Of a DNA stretch of 64,000 nucleotides, positions 18,623 to 28,469 are shown in pieces. A program made the position numbers and the translations under genes. This stretch comes from Rhodoferax sp. GW822-FHT02A01 (GTDB lineage Bacteria > Pseudomonadota > Gammaproteobacteria > Burkholderiales > Burkholderiaceae_C), in assembly GCF_038784515.1 (NCBI RefSeq), contig NZ_CP152376.1, forward strand, positions 2,294,001 to 2,358,000, written 5' to 3'. The notes under the pieces were generated by a model. The model saw only the letters and a program-made list of their open reading frames with translations, had not been told where the DNA came from and ran no database searches. Each line of letters starts with the position of its first letter. The stretch's first letter is position 1.

Positions 18623-19150
18623 ATGAAAAAAGACCCCAGCCTTGCCTTGTTGAACGCCGCCGATGAACTCGGCTACGAAGCGCGCAGCGCCAGCAACGAC
18701 CACGCAGCACTCAAGCTGTGGCTGCGCATGCTGGCCTGCACCACGCAGATCGAAGACGAAATCCGCCGCCGCCTGCGCACCCGTTTTGACATCTCGTTGG
18801 CGCGCTTTGACTACATGGCCCAGCTCTACCGCAAGCCCGAAGGCCTGCGTATGAAAGACCTCACCCGCTTTCTCATGGTGACCGGTGCCAACGTCACCGG
18901 CCTGACCGACGAGCTGGAGCGCGACGGCCTGGTGGAACGCAGCAGCAGCCCGACCGACCGCCGCTCCTGGATCGTCAACCTCACACCCAAGGGACGCAAG
19001 AACTTCGAGTCCATGGCGGCCGAGCACGAGGGCTGGATTCTGGAGCTGTTCTCTTGCCTGGACGCCAAGACCGTGAACCAGCTCTACACCCAGCTGGGCG
19101 CGCTGCGTGTGCACCAGGTGGCCCAGGCAGATGCCGCATCCAAAGAATGA
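18623..19150 (+). CDS. MarR family transcriptional regulator
   Basis: The 175-residue protein has the MarR winged-helix: helices around [47 protein letters not shown] (residues about 60-112), with the DRRSW wing motif next. Regulators of this type in aromatic acid-CoA clusters, such as those for hydroxycinnamate or benzoate, are repressors released by the CoA thioester. It sits inside the operon, six bases after the SDR, and probably controls the cluster from the palindrome near 15047. Its stop overlaps an out-of-use ATG at 19147, and the enoyl-CoA hydratase begins 17 bases downstream. Confidence 0.88.
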   Translation: MKKDPSLALLNAADELGYEARSASNDHAALKLWLRMLACTTQIEDEIRRRLRTRFDISLARFDYMAQLYRKPEGLRMKDLTRFLMVTGANVTGLTDELERDGLVERSSSPTDRRSWIVNLTPKGRKNFESMAAEHEGWILELFSCLDAKTVNQLYTQLGALRVHQVAQADAASKE

Positions 19151-19167
19151 AAAACGGAGACCCATCC

Positions 19168-20022
<855 letters not shown>

Positions 20023-20023
20023 G

Positions 20024-21193
20024 ATGAGCGATACCACCTACCTGACCTGGCCCTTCTTCGAAGCACGGCATGGCGAGCTGGCGCGTGCGCTGGACGCTTG
20101 GGCACAGACGCATGTGGCACACAGCCACGGCAGCGATGTGGATGCCGAGTGCCGCGCCCTGGTGCGTGCCCTGGGCCAGGCCGGCTGGCTGCGCCACGCG
20201 GTGGGCGGCACCACCTTTGGTGGCGTTGCGGACACCATCGACACGCGCAGCATCTGCCTGATCCGTGAGACGCTGGCGCGCCATGCGGGTTTGGCGGACT
20301 TTGCTTTTGCCATGCAAGGCCTGGGCTCGGGCGCCATCAGCCTGGCCGGCAGCCAGGAGCAGAAGCAGCGCTACCTGCCGCGCGTGGCTGCGGGCGATGC
20401 CATCGCAGCCTTTGCACTAAGCGAGCCGCAGGCCGGTTCTGACGTGGCGGCCATGCAATGCAGTGCGCGTATCGACGGCGACTTCGCGGTGCTGGACGGC
20501 AGCAAGACCTGGATATCCAACGGCGGCATTGCCGACTTCTATGTGGTGTTTGCCCGCACCGGTGAGGCGCCCGGTGCGCGCGGCATCAGCGCCTTCATCG
20601 TGGACGCCGACACACCGGGGCTGGAGATTGCCGAGCGCATCCACGTGATTGCGCCGCATCCGCTGGCGACCTTGCGTTTCACCGATTGCCGCATTCCGCT
20701 GAGCCAGCGTATTGGCGCGGCGGGCGAGGGCTTCAAGATTGCCATGCGCACGCTCGATGTGTTCCGCACCTCGGTGGCGGCTGCCGCGCTGGGCTTTGCC
20801 CGGCGCGCGCTGGACGAAGCGCTGGCGCGAGCCACGCAGCGCAAGATGTTCAACCAGACCTTGGCGGACTTCCAGCTCACGCAGGCCAAGTTGGCGCAGA
20901 TGGCCACCACCATCGACTCGTCGGCCTTGCTGACCTATCGCGCGGCCTGGCAACGTGACCAGGGCCAGACCGTGACCAAGGAAGCGGCCATGGCCAAGAT
21001 GGTCAGCACCGAGGGTGCGCAGCAGGTGATCGATGCGGCCGTGCAGATCTGGGGCGGCATGGGTGTGGTCAGCGAACAACCTGTGGAACGCCTCTACCGC
21101 GAAATCCGTGCCCTGCGCATTTACGAGGGTGCCACCGAAGTGCAGCAACTCATCATTGCGCGCGAGTTGCTCAAAGACCAGCAGGAGGCCTGA
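20024..21193 (+). CDS. Acyl-CoA dehydrogenase in the aminobenzoyl-CoA cluster
   Basis: The 389-residue flavoprotein has the family signatures [16 protein letters not shown] near residue 128 and [35 protein letters not shown] near 340; the latter region includes the C-terminal IYEGATEVQ motif. Length and domain order (alpha, beta barrel, alpha) are standard. It would oxidise a cyclic or ring-opened acyl-CoA with electrons passed to ETF. The ATG at 20024 lies one base after the hydratase stop, and the ligase gene begins one base after its own stop, so translation is tightly coupled. The exact substrate is not known. Confidence 0.9.
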   Translation: MSDTTYLTWPFFEARHGELARALDAWAQTHVAHSHGSDVDAECRALVRALGQAGWLRHAVGGTTFGGVADTIDTRSICLIRETLARHAGLADFAFAMQGLGSGAISLAGSQEQKQRYLPRVAAGDAIAAFALSEPQAGSDVAAMQCSARIDGDFAVLDGSKTWISNGGIADFYVVFARTGEAPGARGISAFIVDADTPGLEIAERIHVIAPHPLATLRFTDCRIPLSQRIGAAGEGFKIAMRTLDVFRTSVAAAALGFARRALDEALARATQRKMFNQTLADFQLTQAKLAQMATTIDSSALLTYRAAWQRDQGQTVTKEAAMAKMVSTEGAQQVIDAAVQIWGGMGVVSEQPVERLYREIRALRIYEGATEVQQLIIARELLKDQQEA

Positions 21194-21194
21194 T

Positions 21195-22802
21195 ATGCCC
21201 AGCGCACACCAAGACACCTTTGCCCATGACCACCTGCCGCCCGTGGAGCAGCAGCCGGTTTTCCTGTTCGACTTGCCGGAGCTGCAGTTTCCCGCGCAGC
21301 TCAACTGCGCCACCGAACTGCTGGACCGCCATGTGCAGGAAGGCCGGGGCGGGCGTCTGTGTGTGCAAGGCGGCGGTGAACGCTGGACCTACCGCGATCT
21401 GCTGGAGCGTGCCAACCGCATTGCCCACGTGCTGACGCAGGACATGGGGCTGGTGCCGGGCAACCGCGTGCTGCTGCACACGCCCAATACGCCCATGGCA
21501 GTGGCGTGCTGGTTTGGCATCGTCAAGGCCGGTGGCATTGCCGTGGCCACCATGCCGCTGCTGCGCGCCAAGGAGTTGCGAGCCATCGTCGACAAGGCGC
21601 AGATCAGCCACGCGCTGTGCGACCTGGGCCTGGAAGAAGAGTTGCGCCTGACCCTGCCAGACACGCCACAGCTCATGCAGGTGAAGCATTTCCGCAGCCC
21701 GCGTGCAGACGGTCTGGAAGCCGCCATGCAGCGCCACCCCATCACCTTTGTCAACGCGGATACTGCGCTGGACGACACCTGTCTGCTGGCCTTTACCTCG
21801 GGAACGACTGGTGTGCCCAAGGCCACCATGCACTTCCACCGCGACGTGATGGCGGCCTGCGCCTGCTGGCCGCGCCATGTGCTCAAGCCCAACGCGGACG
21901 ACGTGTTCATCGGCAGCCCGCCGCTGGCCTTCACTTTCGGGCTGGGTGGGCTGGTGCTGTTTCCCATGTCGGTGGGCGCATCCACCGTGTTGCTGGACAA
22001 GGCAGGGCCACCCCAGTTGCTGGACGGCATACGCGACTACGGCGCCACCGTGGTGTTCACCGCGCCCACCTCGTACCGCGTGCTGGCAGCGCGGGGCGAG
22101 GAAGTGCGCAAGACGTCGTTGCGTCGCTGCGTATCGGCGGGTGAGGCGCTGCCCGCATCCACACGCCAACTTTGGCGTGAAGCCACCGGCATTGAGATCA
22201 TCGACGGCATTGGTGCCACCGAGATGCTGCACATCTTCATCTCGGCGGACGAACAGCACGCCCGTCCCGGCGCCACAGGCACGGTGGTACCGGGCTATGA
22301 GGCGCGCGTGGTGGACGATACCGGCAACCCGGTACCCCCTGGAACGATCGGCAAGCTGGCCGTGCGCGGCCCCACCGGCTGCCGCTACCTGGACGACGCA
22401 CGCCAGGCCAACTACGTCAAGGGCGGCTGGAACTATCCCGGCGATGCGTATGTGATGGACGAGGCTGGCTACTTCTTCTACCAGTCGCGCACCGATGACA
22501 TGATCATCTCGGCGGGCTACAACATTGCCGCACCCGAGGTGGAGGATGCGCTGATGCTGCACCCCGCCGTGCTGGAATGCGCGGTGATCGGCGTGCCCGA
22601 TGAGGAGCGCGGCCAGGTGGTCAAGGCGTATGTGACACTGCGCCCCGGCTTTGTTGCAGGCAATGCCACGGTAAAGGACCTGCAGGACTTTGTGAAGAAG
22701 TCGGTGGCGCCGTACAAGTATCCGCGGCAGATTGAATTTGTGGAGAAGTTGCCGCGTACGCAGACAGGCAAGTTGCAGCGCTTCAAGCTGCGTGAGCTGT
22801 AA
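21195..22802 (+). CDS. 2-Aminobenzoate-CoA ligase (benzoate-CoA ligase family)
   Basis: The 535-residue adenylate-forming enzyme has the P-loop LAFTSGTTGVPKATMHFHRD near residue 197, the GIGATEMLHIFISA motif near 337, the SRTDDMIISAGYNIAAPEVEDAL hinge near 432 and the PRTQTGKLQRFKL C-terminal lysine motif. IGATEMLHIFIS with AGYNIAAPEVE is typical of benzoate and 2-aminobenzoate-CoA ligases rather than fatty acid ligases. It would convert anthranilate, ATP and CoA to 2-aminobenzoyl-CoA, the first step of this pathway (AbmG in Azoarcus). ATG at 21195 lies just after the dehydrogenase stop. The main alternative substrate is benzoate, but the monooxygenase/reductase fusion argues against it. Confidence 0.88.
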   Translation: MPSAHQDTFAHDHLPPVEQQPVFLFDLPELQFPAQLNCATELLDRHVQEGRGGRLCVQGGGERWTYRDLLERANRIAHVLTQDMGLVPGNRVLLHTPNTPMAVACWFGIVKAGGIAVATMPLLRAKELRAIVDKAQISHALCDLGLEEELRLTLPDTPQLMQVKHFRSPRADGLEAAMQRHPITFVNADTALDDTCLLAFTSGTTGVPKATMHFHRDVMAACACWPRHVLKPNADDVFIGSPPLAFTFGLGGLVLFPMSVGASTVLLDKAGPPQLLDGIRDYGATVVFTAPTSYRVLAARGEEVRKTSLRRCVSAGEALPASTRQLWREATGIEIIDGIGATEMLHIFISADEQHARPGATGTVVPGYEARVVDDTGNPVPPGTIGKLAVRGPTGCRYLDDARQANYVKGGWNYPGDAYVMDEAGYFFYQSRTDDMIISAGYNIAAPEVEDALMLHPAVLECAVIGVPDEERGQVVKAYVTLRPGFVAGNATVKDLQDFVKKSVAPYKYPRQIEFVEKLPRTQTGKLQRFKLREL

Positions 22803-22823
22803 CAACAAGATGAGGAGTCAAGA

Positions 22824-23216
22824 ATGAAACTGCTTCAACCCCCGCACTGGCCGCGTCCGCGCGGCTATGCCAATGGCGTGATGGCGCGTGGCCAGATGGT
22901 GTTTGTGGCGGGCATGATTGGCTGGGATGCCAACGGCCAGTTCCAGTCGGACGACATGGCGGACCAGGTGCGCCAGACGCTGATCAATGTGGTGGATGTG
23001 CTCACCGAGGCGGGAGCCAAGCCGGAGCACATCGTGCGCATGACCTGGTATGTGACCGACAAGAAGGCATACGTGCAGGCCTATCCGGAGATTGGCAAAG
23101 CTTTTCGGGAGATCATTGGCAGCTTCAACGCCGCCATGACGGCGATTGAAGTGCAGGCCCTGATTGAAGACCGGGCCAAGGTCGAGATCGAGGTGACAGC
23201 CGTCATTCCTGACTGA
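22824..23216 (+). CDS. Rid family (YjgF/YER057c/UK114) protein lacking the key Arg
   Basis: The 130-residue protein has the Rid fold, with YANGVMARGQMVFVAGMIGWDANGQF at the N-terminus and the VEIEVTAVI C-terminus. RidA proteins hydrolyse reactive enamines and imines, releasing ammonia. The 2-amino-5-oxocyclohexene-carboxyl-CoA made in this pathway is itself an enamine, so this protein could remove the amino group. However, the arginine of the PARS motif that binds substrate in RidA (Arg105 in E. coli) aligns by eye with Met105 here, as in Rid subgroups without proven deaminase activity. A GAGGAG site precedes the ATG. It ends the operon. Confidence 0.83.
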   Translation: MKLLQPPHWPRPRGYANGVMARGQMVFVAGMIGWDANGQFQSDDMADQVRQTLINVVDVLTEAGAKPEHIVRMTWYVTDKKAYVQAYPEIGKAFREIIGSFNAAMTAIEVQALIEDRAKVEIEVTAVIPD

Positions 23217-23227
23217 CCGTCTGCGCC

Positions 23228-23464
23228 TCAGTTCAGCAGGTAGGAGTTCGCCACGTCTTCAAAGTCTTCAGCATCAATGGCTGCGTCGTAGGCGGCGCGG
23301 GCTGCCAGGGCTTCCTTGGTGTAGGGGATCAACGGCTTGTCCAGCGGACGCAGCTTGTGGCGGCGCAGGCCGCGCAGCTGTTGTGAGCGTTCCATGGTTT
23401 GCAAAACCAGTTCAGGCTCCATCATCAGGCTGAAGGGGTTGAAGGCAACAGTGGTGTCTTTCAT
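23228..23464 (-). CDS. Conserved small hypothetical protein (78 residues)
   Basis: The protein is soluble and basic in its middle part (LRGLRRHKLRPLDKPLIPY). I know similar short proteins with an N-terminal NPF.LMMEPE motif and a central RPLDKP motif from related Comamonadaceae genomes, but no function. The ATG at 23464 has a GGAGAAG ribosome binding site, making it preferable to an ATG at 23485. It converges with the Rid gene after eleven bases. Confidence 0.6.
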   Translation of the reverse strand: MKDTTVAFNPFSLMMEPELVLQTMERSQQLRGLRRHKLRPLDKPLIPYTKEALAARAAYDAAIDAEDFEDVANSYLLN

Positions 23465-23592
23465 GGGGCTTCTCCGGTTTATCAAGCGCTGTCAGATGAC
23501 ATTGGCGCGTGAATGAACTGTAGCCAGCCCCGCGGGTTTATGTAGTCAGAAGGCGGATGGAAACCATGTAGGAATTTGCCTTACAGCCACCC

Positions 23593-25020
23593 TTAAAGCA
23601 CGCGCACTTTCACACTCTTGCCCTTGACTTTGCCGGTGTTGAGTTTGTTGCAGGCCTGTTCCGCGATGTCGCGCGCCACCCCCACAAAGGTGCAGAACTC
23701 GGTGACCTGGATCTTGCCGATCTGCTCACGGGTATAGGCCGGACCGCCTTCGGTGCTGGTCAGCGCGCCCAGCACATCACCGGGGCGGATCTTTTCCTTG
23801 CGACCACCCAGAATCTGCAGGCAGGCCATGGGCGGCAGCAGGGGGGCGTTGCTGGCCGGGGTGAGCTCTTCCAGCTTGAACCAGACCGAAGGTGCGTTCT
23901 GGTACTGCTCGATCTTGCCGACCGCGCCCATCTCATTCATGCTGGCCAGGCTCAGCGCCAGACCCGATTCGCCGGCGCGTCCGGTGCGTCCGATGCGGTG
24001 CACATGCACTTCGGGGTCGGGCGTGATATCCACGTTGATGACGGCTTCCAGTTCCTTGATGTCCAGTCCGCGTGAGGCCACGTCGGTGGCCACCAGCACT
24101 GAGCAGCTGCGGTTGGCAAACTGCGCCAGCACCTGATCGCGCTCGCGCTGCTCCAGTTCGCCGTAGAGTGCCAGCGCATGGAAGCCCTGCTCCTGCAGCA
24201 GCGTGACCAGATCCTTGCACTGCTGCTTGGTGTTGCAGAACGCCAGCGTGCTGACCGGGCGGAAGTGGTTGAGCAACTTGCCCACGGTTTGCAGGCGGTT
24301 GCTGCGCTCGACCTGGTAGAAGCGCTCTTCGATCTTGCTTTCCGCCACGGGTGCGGCCACCTTGATCTGCTGTGGCTCGCGCATGAATTGTTTGGCCAGC
24401 CTCTCGATGCCTTCGGGGTAGGTGGCAGAAAACAGCAGGGTCTGGCGTGCCGCCGGGGTTTGCTTGACCACGGTGGCGATATCGTCAAAAAAGCCCATAT
24501 CCAGCATGCGATCGGCTTCATCCAGCACCAGGGTGTTGAGGCCTTCGAGCGTCAGATAGCCGCGCTCCAGATGGTCCATGATGCGCCCCGGCGTGCCCAC
24601 CACGATGTGGGCTCCATGCTCCAGCGATGCGCGCTGTCCGCGCAGCGCAATGCCGCCGCACAGGGTCACGACTTTGATGTTTTCTTCGGCGCGCGCCAGC
24701 CGGCGGATTTCGGTGGTGACCTGGTCCGCCAGTTCGCGCGTAGGGCACAGCACCAGGGCCTGCACCGCAAACCAGCGCGGGTTGAGCTTGGCCAGCAAGG
24801 GCAGGGCGAAGGCGGCGGTCTTGCCGCTGCCGGTCTTGGCTTGCGCAATCAGGTCCTTGCCCTGCAGCGCGGCGGGCAGGCTGGCAGCCTGGATCGGCGT
24901 CATGGCGGTGTAGCCCAGTTGCTGCAGATTGGCCAGCGTGGCGGGCGAGAGTGCGAGGGTGGAGAAGTCATTGGCGCTGGTGGCCGTGCCTGTGCAGGCG
25001 GAGGTGGGGGAGGCAGTCAT
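23593..25020 (-). CDS. dbpA: ATP-dependent RNA helicase DbpA
   Basis: The 475-residue DEAD-box protein has motif I AKTGSGKT near residue 57, motif Ia PTRELADQ, motif II DEAD (in VLDEADRMLDMGFFD), motif III SAT and motif VI HRIGRTGR. The C-terminal part (about 385-475) contains the DbpA RNA-binding domain, with ILGGRKEKIRPGDVLGAL and the VGVARDIAEQACNKLN segment. DbpA binds hairpin 92 of 23S rRNA and helps assemble the large ribosomal subunit. The ATG at 25020 is chosen because the frame upstream only translates hairpin repeat copy 3. It is divergent from the DTW gene. Confidence 0.92.
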   Translation of the reverse strand: MTASPTSACTGTATSANDFSTLALSPATLANLQQLGYTAMTPIQAASLPAALQGKDLIAQAKTGSGKTAAFALPLLAKLNPRWFAVQALVLCPTRELADQVTTEIRRLARAEENIKVVTLCGGIALRGQRASLEHGAHIVVGTPGRIMDHLERGYLTLEGLNTLVLDEADRMLDMGFFDDIATVVKQTPAARQTLLFSATYPEGIERLAKQFMREPQQIKVAAPVAESKIEERFYQVERSNRLQTVGKLLNHFRPVSTLAFCNTKQQCKDLVTLLQEQGFHALALYGELEQRERDQVLAQFANRSCSVLVATDVASRGLDIKELEAVINVDITPDPEVHVHRIGRTGRAGESGLALSLASMNEMGAVGKIEQYQNAPSVWFKLEELTPASNAPLLPPMACLQILGGRKEKIRPGDVLGALTSTEGGPAYTREQIGKIQVTEFCTFVGVARDIAEQACNKLNTGKVKGKSVKVRVL

Positions 25021-25065
25021 ACCCTCGATTATCCGCGCCACCGCCTTGTGGCGTGTTGGTGAGCG

Positions 25066-25153
25066 GATGCCACCGGGGCAGATGGTTCCGCGAATGTCCC
25101 CCGGCCTGCGGCCTCCTCCTTTATTTCGCTGCACCATCCGCCACGGTGCCATC
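25066..25153 (+). repeat. Repeat family B, copy 3
   Basis: The arms at 25066-25086 and 25133-25153 are complementary at 18 of 21 positions, and their sequence is unrelated to the arms of copies 1 and 2. The core is shared: CCGCGAATGTCCCCC, GGCC-TGC-GGCC, then TCCTCCTTTATTTCGCTGC. It lies in the 175 bases between the divergent dbpA and DTW genes. Confidence 0.87.
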
Positions 25154-25195
25154 GGTAGCGGCGCTAAACTGGATTGAACTATTTTTCATCCCCCG

Positions 25196-25816
25196 ATGCA
25201 GTCCCCCACTCCTCGACGTCCCGTCTGCGCCGCATGTCAGCGCGCGCAAAGCGCCTGCATCTGCGCGTGGGTCACGCCTGTGGACCATTCGGTGGATGTG
25301 CTGATACTGCAGCACCCGCTGGAAGTGCACCACGCCAAGAACAGTGCGGGTCTGCTGCATCGCTGTTTGCCTGGTAGCCGGTTGCTGGTGGGCGAGTCCT
25401 TTGATGCTTCCACCCTGCGTGCGGCCTTGCCTGCCGACCGTTACGTGGTGTTGCTGTACCCGGCAACGGCCAGCGTCGGCCATCGGGTTGCGCCGCCACT
25501 GGAGCCACAGCGTTTGCGTGATCCGCTCCAGGTGGGGCTGGTGGTGTTGGACGGCACCTGGCGCAAGAGCCGCAAGATGCTGCATTGCAATCCGCTGCTG
25601 CAGAGTCTGCCGCGTCTGGCGTTGACCGATGTGGCTGCGTCGTCGTATGTGATCCGCCGCGCGCACCAACCGGGGCAGCTCTCCACCTTCGAGGCTACCT
25701 GCGCAGCATTGGCGCAGTTGGAAGGCGATGCGCAGAAGTACCTGCCTTTGCAGCAAGCGTTCCAGGGCTTCGTCATGCAGCAGGCAGCGCGGAACCCGGC
25801 CCATGCCAATGCCTAG
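25196..25816 (+). CDS. DTW domain protein, tRNA-uridine aminocarboxypropyltransferase-like
   Basis: The 206-residue protein has the DTW-domain layout: N-terminal cysteines CAACQRAQSACIC, a VLILQHPLE segment near residue 41, and the name motif as LDGTWRKSRKM near residue 119. DTW proteins such as E. coli TapT (YfiP) transfer the aminocarboxypropyl group of S-adenosylmethionine to uridine 47 in tRNA. The cysteine set could bind zinc. It is upstream of the M48 protease gene, 38 bases away, and may share its transcript. Which tRNA position is modified is inferred from the family. Confidence 0.87.
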   Translation: MQSPTPRRPVCAACQRAQSACICAWVTPVDHSVDVLILQHPLEVHHAKNSAGLLHRCLPGSRLLVGESFDASTLRAALPADRYVVLLYPATASVGHRVAPPLEPQRLRDPLQVGLVVLDGTWRKSRKMLHCNPLLQSLPRLALTDVAASSYVIRRAHQPGQLSTFEATCAALAQLEGDAQKYLPLQQAFQGFVMQQAARNPAHANA

Positions 25817-25854
25817 AATCCGGCCATCGAGTTGATGGGTACAAAAGGGACGCT

Positions 25855-27351
25855 ATGCGACTGAAGTGGATTGCCGCAGCCTTGCTGGTCTGCACATTGA
25901 TCGCCTGCGGCACCGCCGTGGTGAATCCGGTGAGTGGCGAGACCGAGCTCTCCGCCATGAGCGAAGAGCAGGAGGTAGCCGAAGGCGCCAAGGGGCACCA
26001 GCAGGTGCTGCAGGAATACACCGTCTACAACAATCCCGCGGTGCAAAACTATGTGAATGCGCTGGGGCAGCGCCTGGCGGCGCATTCGCACCGCGCCAAT
26101 CTGCAGTGGCACTTCACCGTGCTCGACAGCCCGGAAATCAATGCCTTTGCCTTGCCCGGCGGCTATGTGTATGTGACGCGCGGCATCATGGCCTATATGG
26201 AAAGCGAAGCGGATCTGGCTGGCGTGATAGGCCATGAAATTGGCCACGTCACTGCGCGCCATGGAGCGCAACGTGCCACCAGCCAGCAGCATGCCGGGCT
26301 GGGCGTGTTTGCCGCCAACATCCTGGGGCTGGTGCTGGAGTCGCAAGGCGTAACGGGCGCCGGGCAGATGGCCGGGCAGGTGTCGCAAACCGTGGCTGCG
26401 GGCTACATCGCCTCCTATGGGCGCGAGCAGGAGTTGCAGGCCGATGGTCTGGGTGCCGAATACCTGGCACGCAACCACTACGACCCGCACAACATGGTGG
26501 ACGTGATCACCGTGCTGAAAAACCAGGAGCGCTACGCAGTAGACGTTGCCAAGTCCGAAGGCCGGCCTGCGCCGACTGGCGGCGGTTGGCTGGCATCGCA
26601 CCCGTCCAATGACCAGCGGCTGCAGCAGATCAAACAGACCGCCGATAGCTACGGCGCCAGCTCCACCTATGCCGATGACGGGCGCAGCCGTTACTTGCAG
26701 GTGGTAGCCGGTCTGGCTTTTGGTGAAAGTGCTGATCAGGGGCTGGTGCGCGGGCGCAATTTCTACCATGGTGGTCTGAACATTGCGGTCACGGCTCCGG
26801 CCGCGTGGACCATCCAGAACGAGTCGCAACAAGTTGCCTTGGTCAATGCGGCGACCGATGCCGCCCTGTTGATCAAGCCGGTGCCGCCTGCTGTGGGCAA
26901 GACCCATGCGGAAGTCATTCGCAACGGCTTCAAGCCCACGCAGGGCAAGAGCGAAGCCACCACGCTCAATGGCTTGCAGGCCACACACTTCACAGGTGTG
27001 CGGCAGAACGAGCAAGGTCAGAACCTGGGCCTGGAGTTCACGCTGGTGAGTGGCCCGGAAAACCATATGTATGCGTTGCAGTACGCAGCCAAGGATGCGG
27101 CTACGCTGCAGGCCAACCGCAGCGCACTGCGGGAGGCAGAGTCCAGCTTTCGCGCCATGACGGCGCAGGACCGGCAAGCGGCCAAGCCCTGGAGCATCAA
27201 GCTGGTGCCCTATCCCAAGGGCGGTTTTGCCGAGCTGGCCAAGCGCTCACCGTTGCCCCATGCGGAGCAGCAGTTGCGCCTGGTCAATGGCTTCTATGGC
27301 GGTGGGGAACCCAAGCCGGGGCAACTGGTCAAGCTGGTGGACGCCAGTTGA
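25855..27351 (+). CDS. M48 family metalloprotease, lipoprotein
   Basis: The 498-residue precursor has a lipoprotein signal with the lipobox LIAC (Cys18), then a zinc protease domain with HEIGH (127-131) and a third ligand in the GREQELQADGLGAEYLARNHYDP helix near residue 187. The C-terminal half (about 260-498) is a separate domain beginning around YLQVVAGLAFGESADQGLVRGR, as in larger M48 proteins with a follow-on region rather than BepA-type TPRs. It would be anchored in the envelope and act in outer-membrane protein quality control. The ATG at 25855 gives the signal; the frame upstream overlaps the DTW gene. Confidence 0.88.
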   Translation: MRLKWIAAALLVCTLIACGTAVVNPVSGETELSAMSEEQEVAEGAKGHQQVLQEYTVYNNPAVQNYVNALGQRLAAHSHRANLQWHFTVLDSPEINAFALPGGYVYVTRGIMAYMESEADLAGVIGHEIGHVTARHGAQRATSQQHAGLGVFAANILGLVLESQGVTGAGQMAGQVSQTVAAGYIASYGREQELQADGLGAEYLARNHYDPHNMVDVITVLKNQERYAVDVAKSEGRPAPTGGGWLASHPSNDQRLQQIKQTADSYGASSTYADDGRSRYLQVVAGLAFGESADQGLVRGRNFYHGGLNIAVTAPAAWTIQNESQQVALVNAATDAALLIKPVPPAVGKTHAEVIRNGFKPTQGKSEATTLNGLQATHFTGVRQNEQGQNLGLEFTLVSGPENHMYALQYAAKDAATLQANRSALREAESSFRAMTAQDRQAAKPWSIKLVPYPKGGFAELAKRSPLPHAEQQLRLVNGFYGGGEPKPGQLVKLVDAS

Positions 27352-27356
27352 ACCGC

Positions 27357-27392
27357 GATGGTCCGGTCCTGCACTCTGCAGTCCGGACCATC
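27357..27392. terminator. Long stem-loop between convergent genes
   Basis: GATGGTCCGG (27357-27366) faces CCGGACCATC (27383-27392) and an inner CTGCA-CTC-TGCAG stem fits inside. It lies between the convergent M48 protease and ohr genes, a terminator position, but has no T-tract on either side. Confidence 0.5.
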
Positions 27393-27398
27393 TGCGCA

Positions 27399-27827
27399 TC
27401 AGGCCAGTGTCAGTTCCACTTCGATGTTGCCGCGGGTGGCGTTGGAGTAGGGGCACACCTGGTGGGCGGTGTCGACCAGGTCCTGAGCAACAGCACGGTC
27501 CAGTCCGGGCAGGCTGACGACCAGGCGCGCAGCGATACCGAAACCTGCGGGAATGGGGCCGATGTCCACGCTGGCGTCAATGGCGGCGTCGGCAGGCACA
27601 GCCACCTTCTTCAGGCTGGCCACGTGCTTGAGGGCACCCATGAAGCAGGCGGAGTAACCGGCGGCAAACAGCTGCTCGGGGTTGGTGCCGGTGCCGGCGC
27701 CACCCATGGCTTTGGGCAGGGTCAGCTTGACGTCGAGCAGGCCGTCGTCGGTCACGGAGCGGCCATCCCGTCCGCCAACGGTGTGGGCGTGGGCGGTGTA
27801 GAGCACTTTGTCGAGTTTGGTAGGCAT
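27399..27827 (-). CDS. ohr: Organic hydroperoxide resistance protein Ohr
   Basis: The 142-residue OsmC/Ohr-family protein has both redox cysteines in their usual settings: GYSACFMGAL (Cys61) and VCPYSNATRGN (Cys125). Ohr reduces organic and lipid hydroperoxides in the cytosol, using a lipoylated-protein system for electrons. The N-terminal VLYTAHAHTVGGRDG segment and the EQLFAAGYSACF motif identify Ohr rather than OsmC. It follows ohrR on the same strand after 32 bases and is probably transcribed with it from the OhrR-controlled promoter. Confidence 0.94.
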   Translation of the reverse strand: MPTKLDKVLYTAHAHTVGGRDGRSVTDDGLLDVKLTLPKAMGGAGTGTNPEQLFAAGYSACFMGALKHVASLKKVAVPADAAIDASVDIGPIPAGFGIAARLVVSLPGLDRAVAQDLVDTAHQVCPYSNATRGNIEVELTLA

Positions 27828-27859
27828 GGAAGTTCCTTTGGTTGAGGTGGGTTGAAAAA

Positions 27860-28309
27860 CTAGGCGGACAGGCGCTGGCGTAGCGTCTTGAGCTGCTGGT
27901 TCAGCGCCAGCAGCTCGGGGATGTCGCATTGCGCCTGCGCGGCAATGCAGCCGGGAATGGGTTTTGCCTTGGCCTTGAGCGCGCGGCCCTGGGCGGTGAG
28001 CTTGATGTGCACGCGGCGCTCGTCACCCGCATCGCGGACCCGGGTGACCAGACCACTGGCTTCCAGGCGCTTGAGCAGCGGCGTGAGGGTGCCGGAATCC
28101 AGAAACAGGCGCTCGCCGATCTCGGACACCATCAGACCGTCCTGCTCCCACAACACGAGCATGACCACGTACTGCGGATAGGTGAGCCCCAGCTTGGCCA
28201 GCAGCGGCTTGTACAGCTTGGTCATGGCCAGCGAGGTGGAGTAGAGCGCAAAGCAGAGCTGGTTTTCCAGCATCAGTGCCTGGTCTGAAGTGATGTTCGT
28301 GTTTGGCAT
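27860..28309 (-). CDS. ohrR: Organic hydroperoxide-sensing repressor OhrR (MarR family)
   Basis: The 149-residue MarR protein has the sensing cysteine in its OhrR setting, [11 protein letters not shown] (Cys19), and the winged-helix [35 protein letters not shown]. Oxidation of this cysteine by organic hydroperoxides releases the repressor from DNA. Directly upstream lies CAATTAAATTG, close to the known OhrR operator. It is upstream of ohr in the same direction, so the pair is autoregulated. Confidence 0.93.
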   Translation of the reverse strand: MPNTNITSDQALMLENQLCFALYSTSLAMTKLYKPLLAKLGLTYPQYVVMLVLWEQDGLMVSEIGERLFLDSGTLTPLLKRLEASGLVTRVRDAGDERRVHIKLTAQGRALKAKAKPIPGCIAAQAQCDIPELLALNQQLKTLRQRLSA

Positions 28310-28326
28310 GGCGTTAATATAGTTCG

Positions 28327-28337
28327 CAATTAAATTG
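28327..28337. promoter_or_regulatory. OhrR operator
   Basis: CAATTAAATTG is an inverted repeat centred 23 bases before the ohrR start codon, within TCGCAATTAAATTGTGTGC. It matches the core of the OhrR box described for Bacillus (TACAATTAAATTGTA). Confidence 0.72.
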
Positions 28338-28469
28338 TGTGCAATTTGGTTGCTGAATTAACCCGTTGCTGATCAGGGGCATTGCGCGGTCCGTCGCACG
28401 TATGGCCTGTCCCTACAATGGCCGCTCGTGCCTGACGCACCGCACTCTCCATCGTGAAAGCCATTGTTC

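Noticed and set aside
25021..25152. An open frame extending dbpA upstream by 44 residues
   Set aside because: The extension translates hairpin repeat B3, and the similar peptide encoded by repeat B2 near 17700 shows it is repeat-derived. The domain starts properly at the ATG at 25020.
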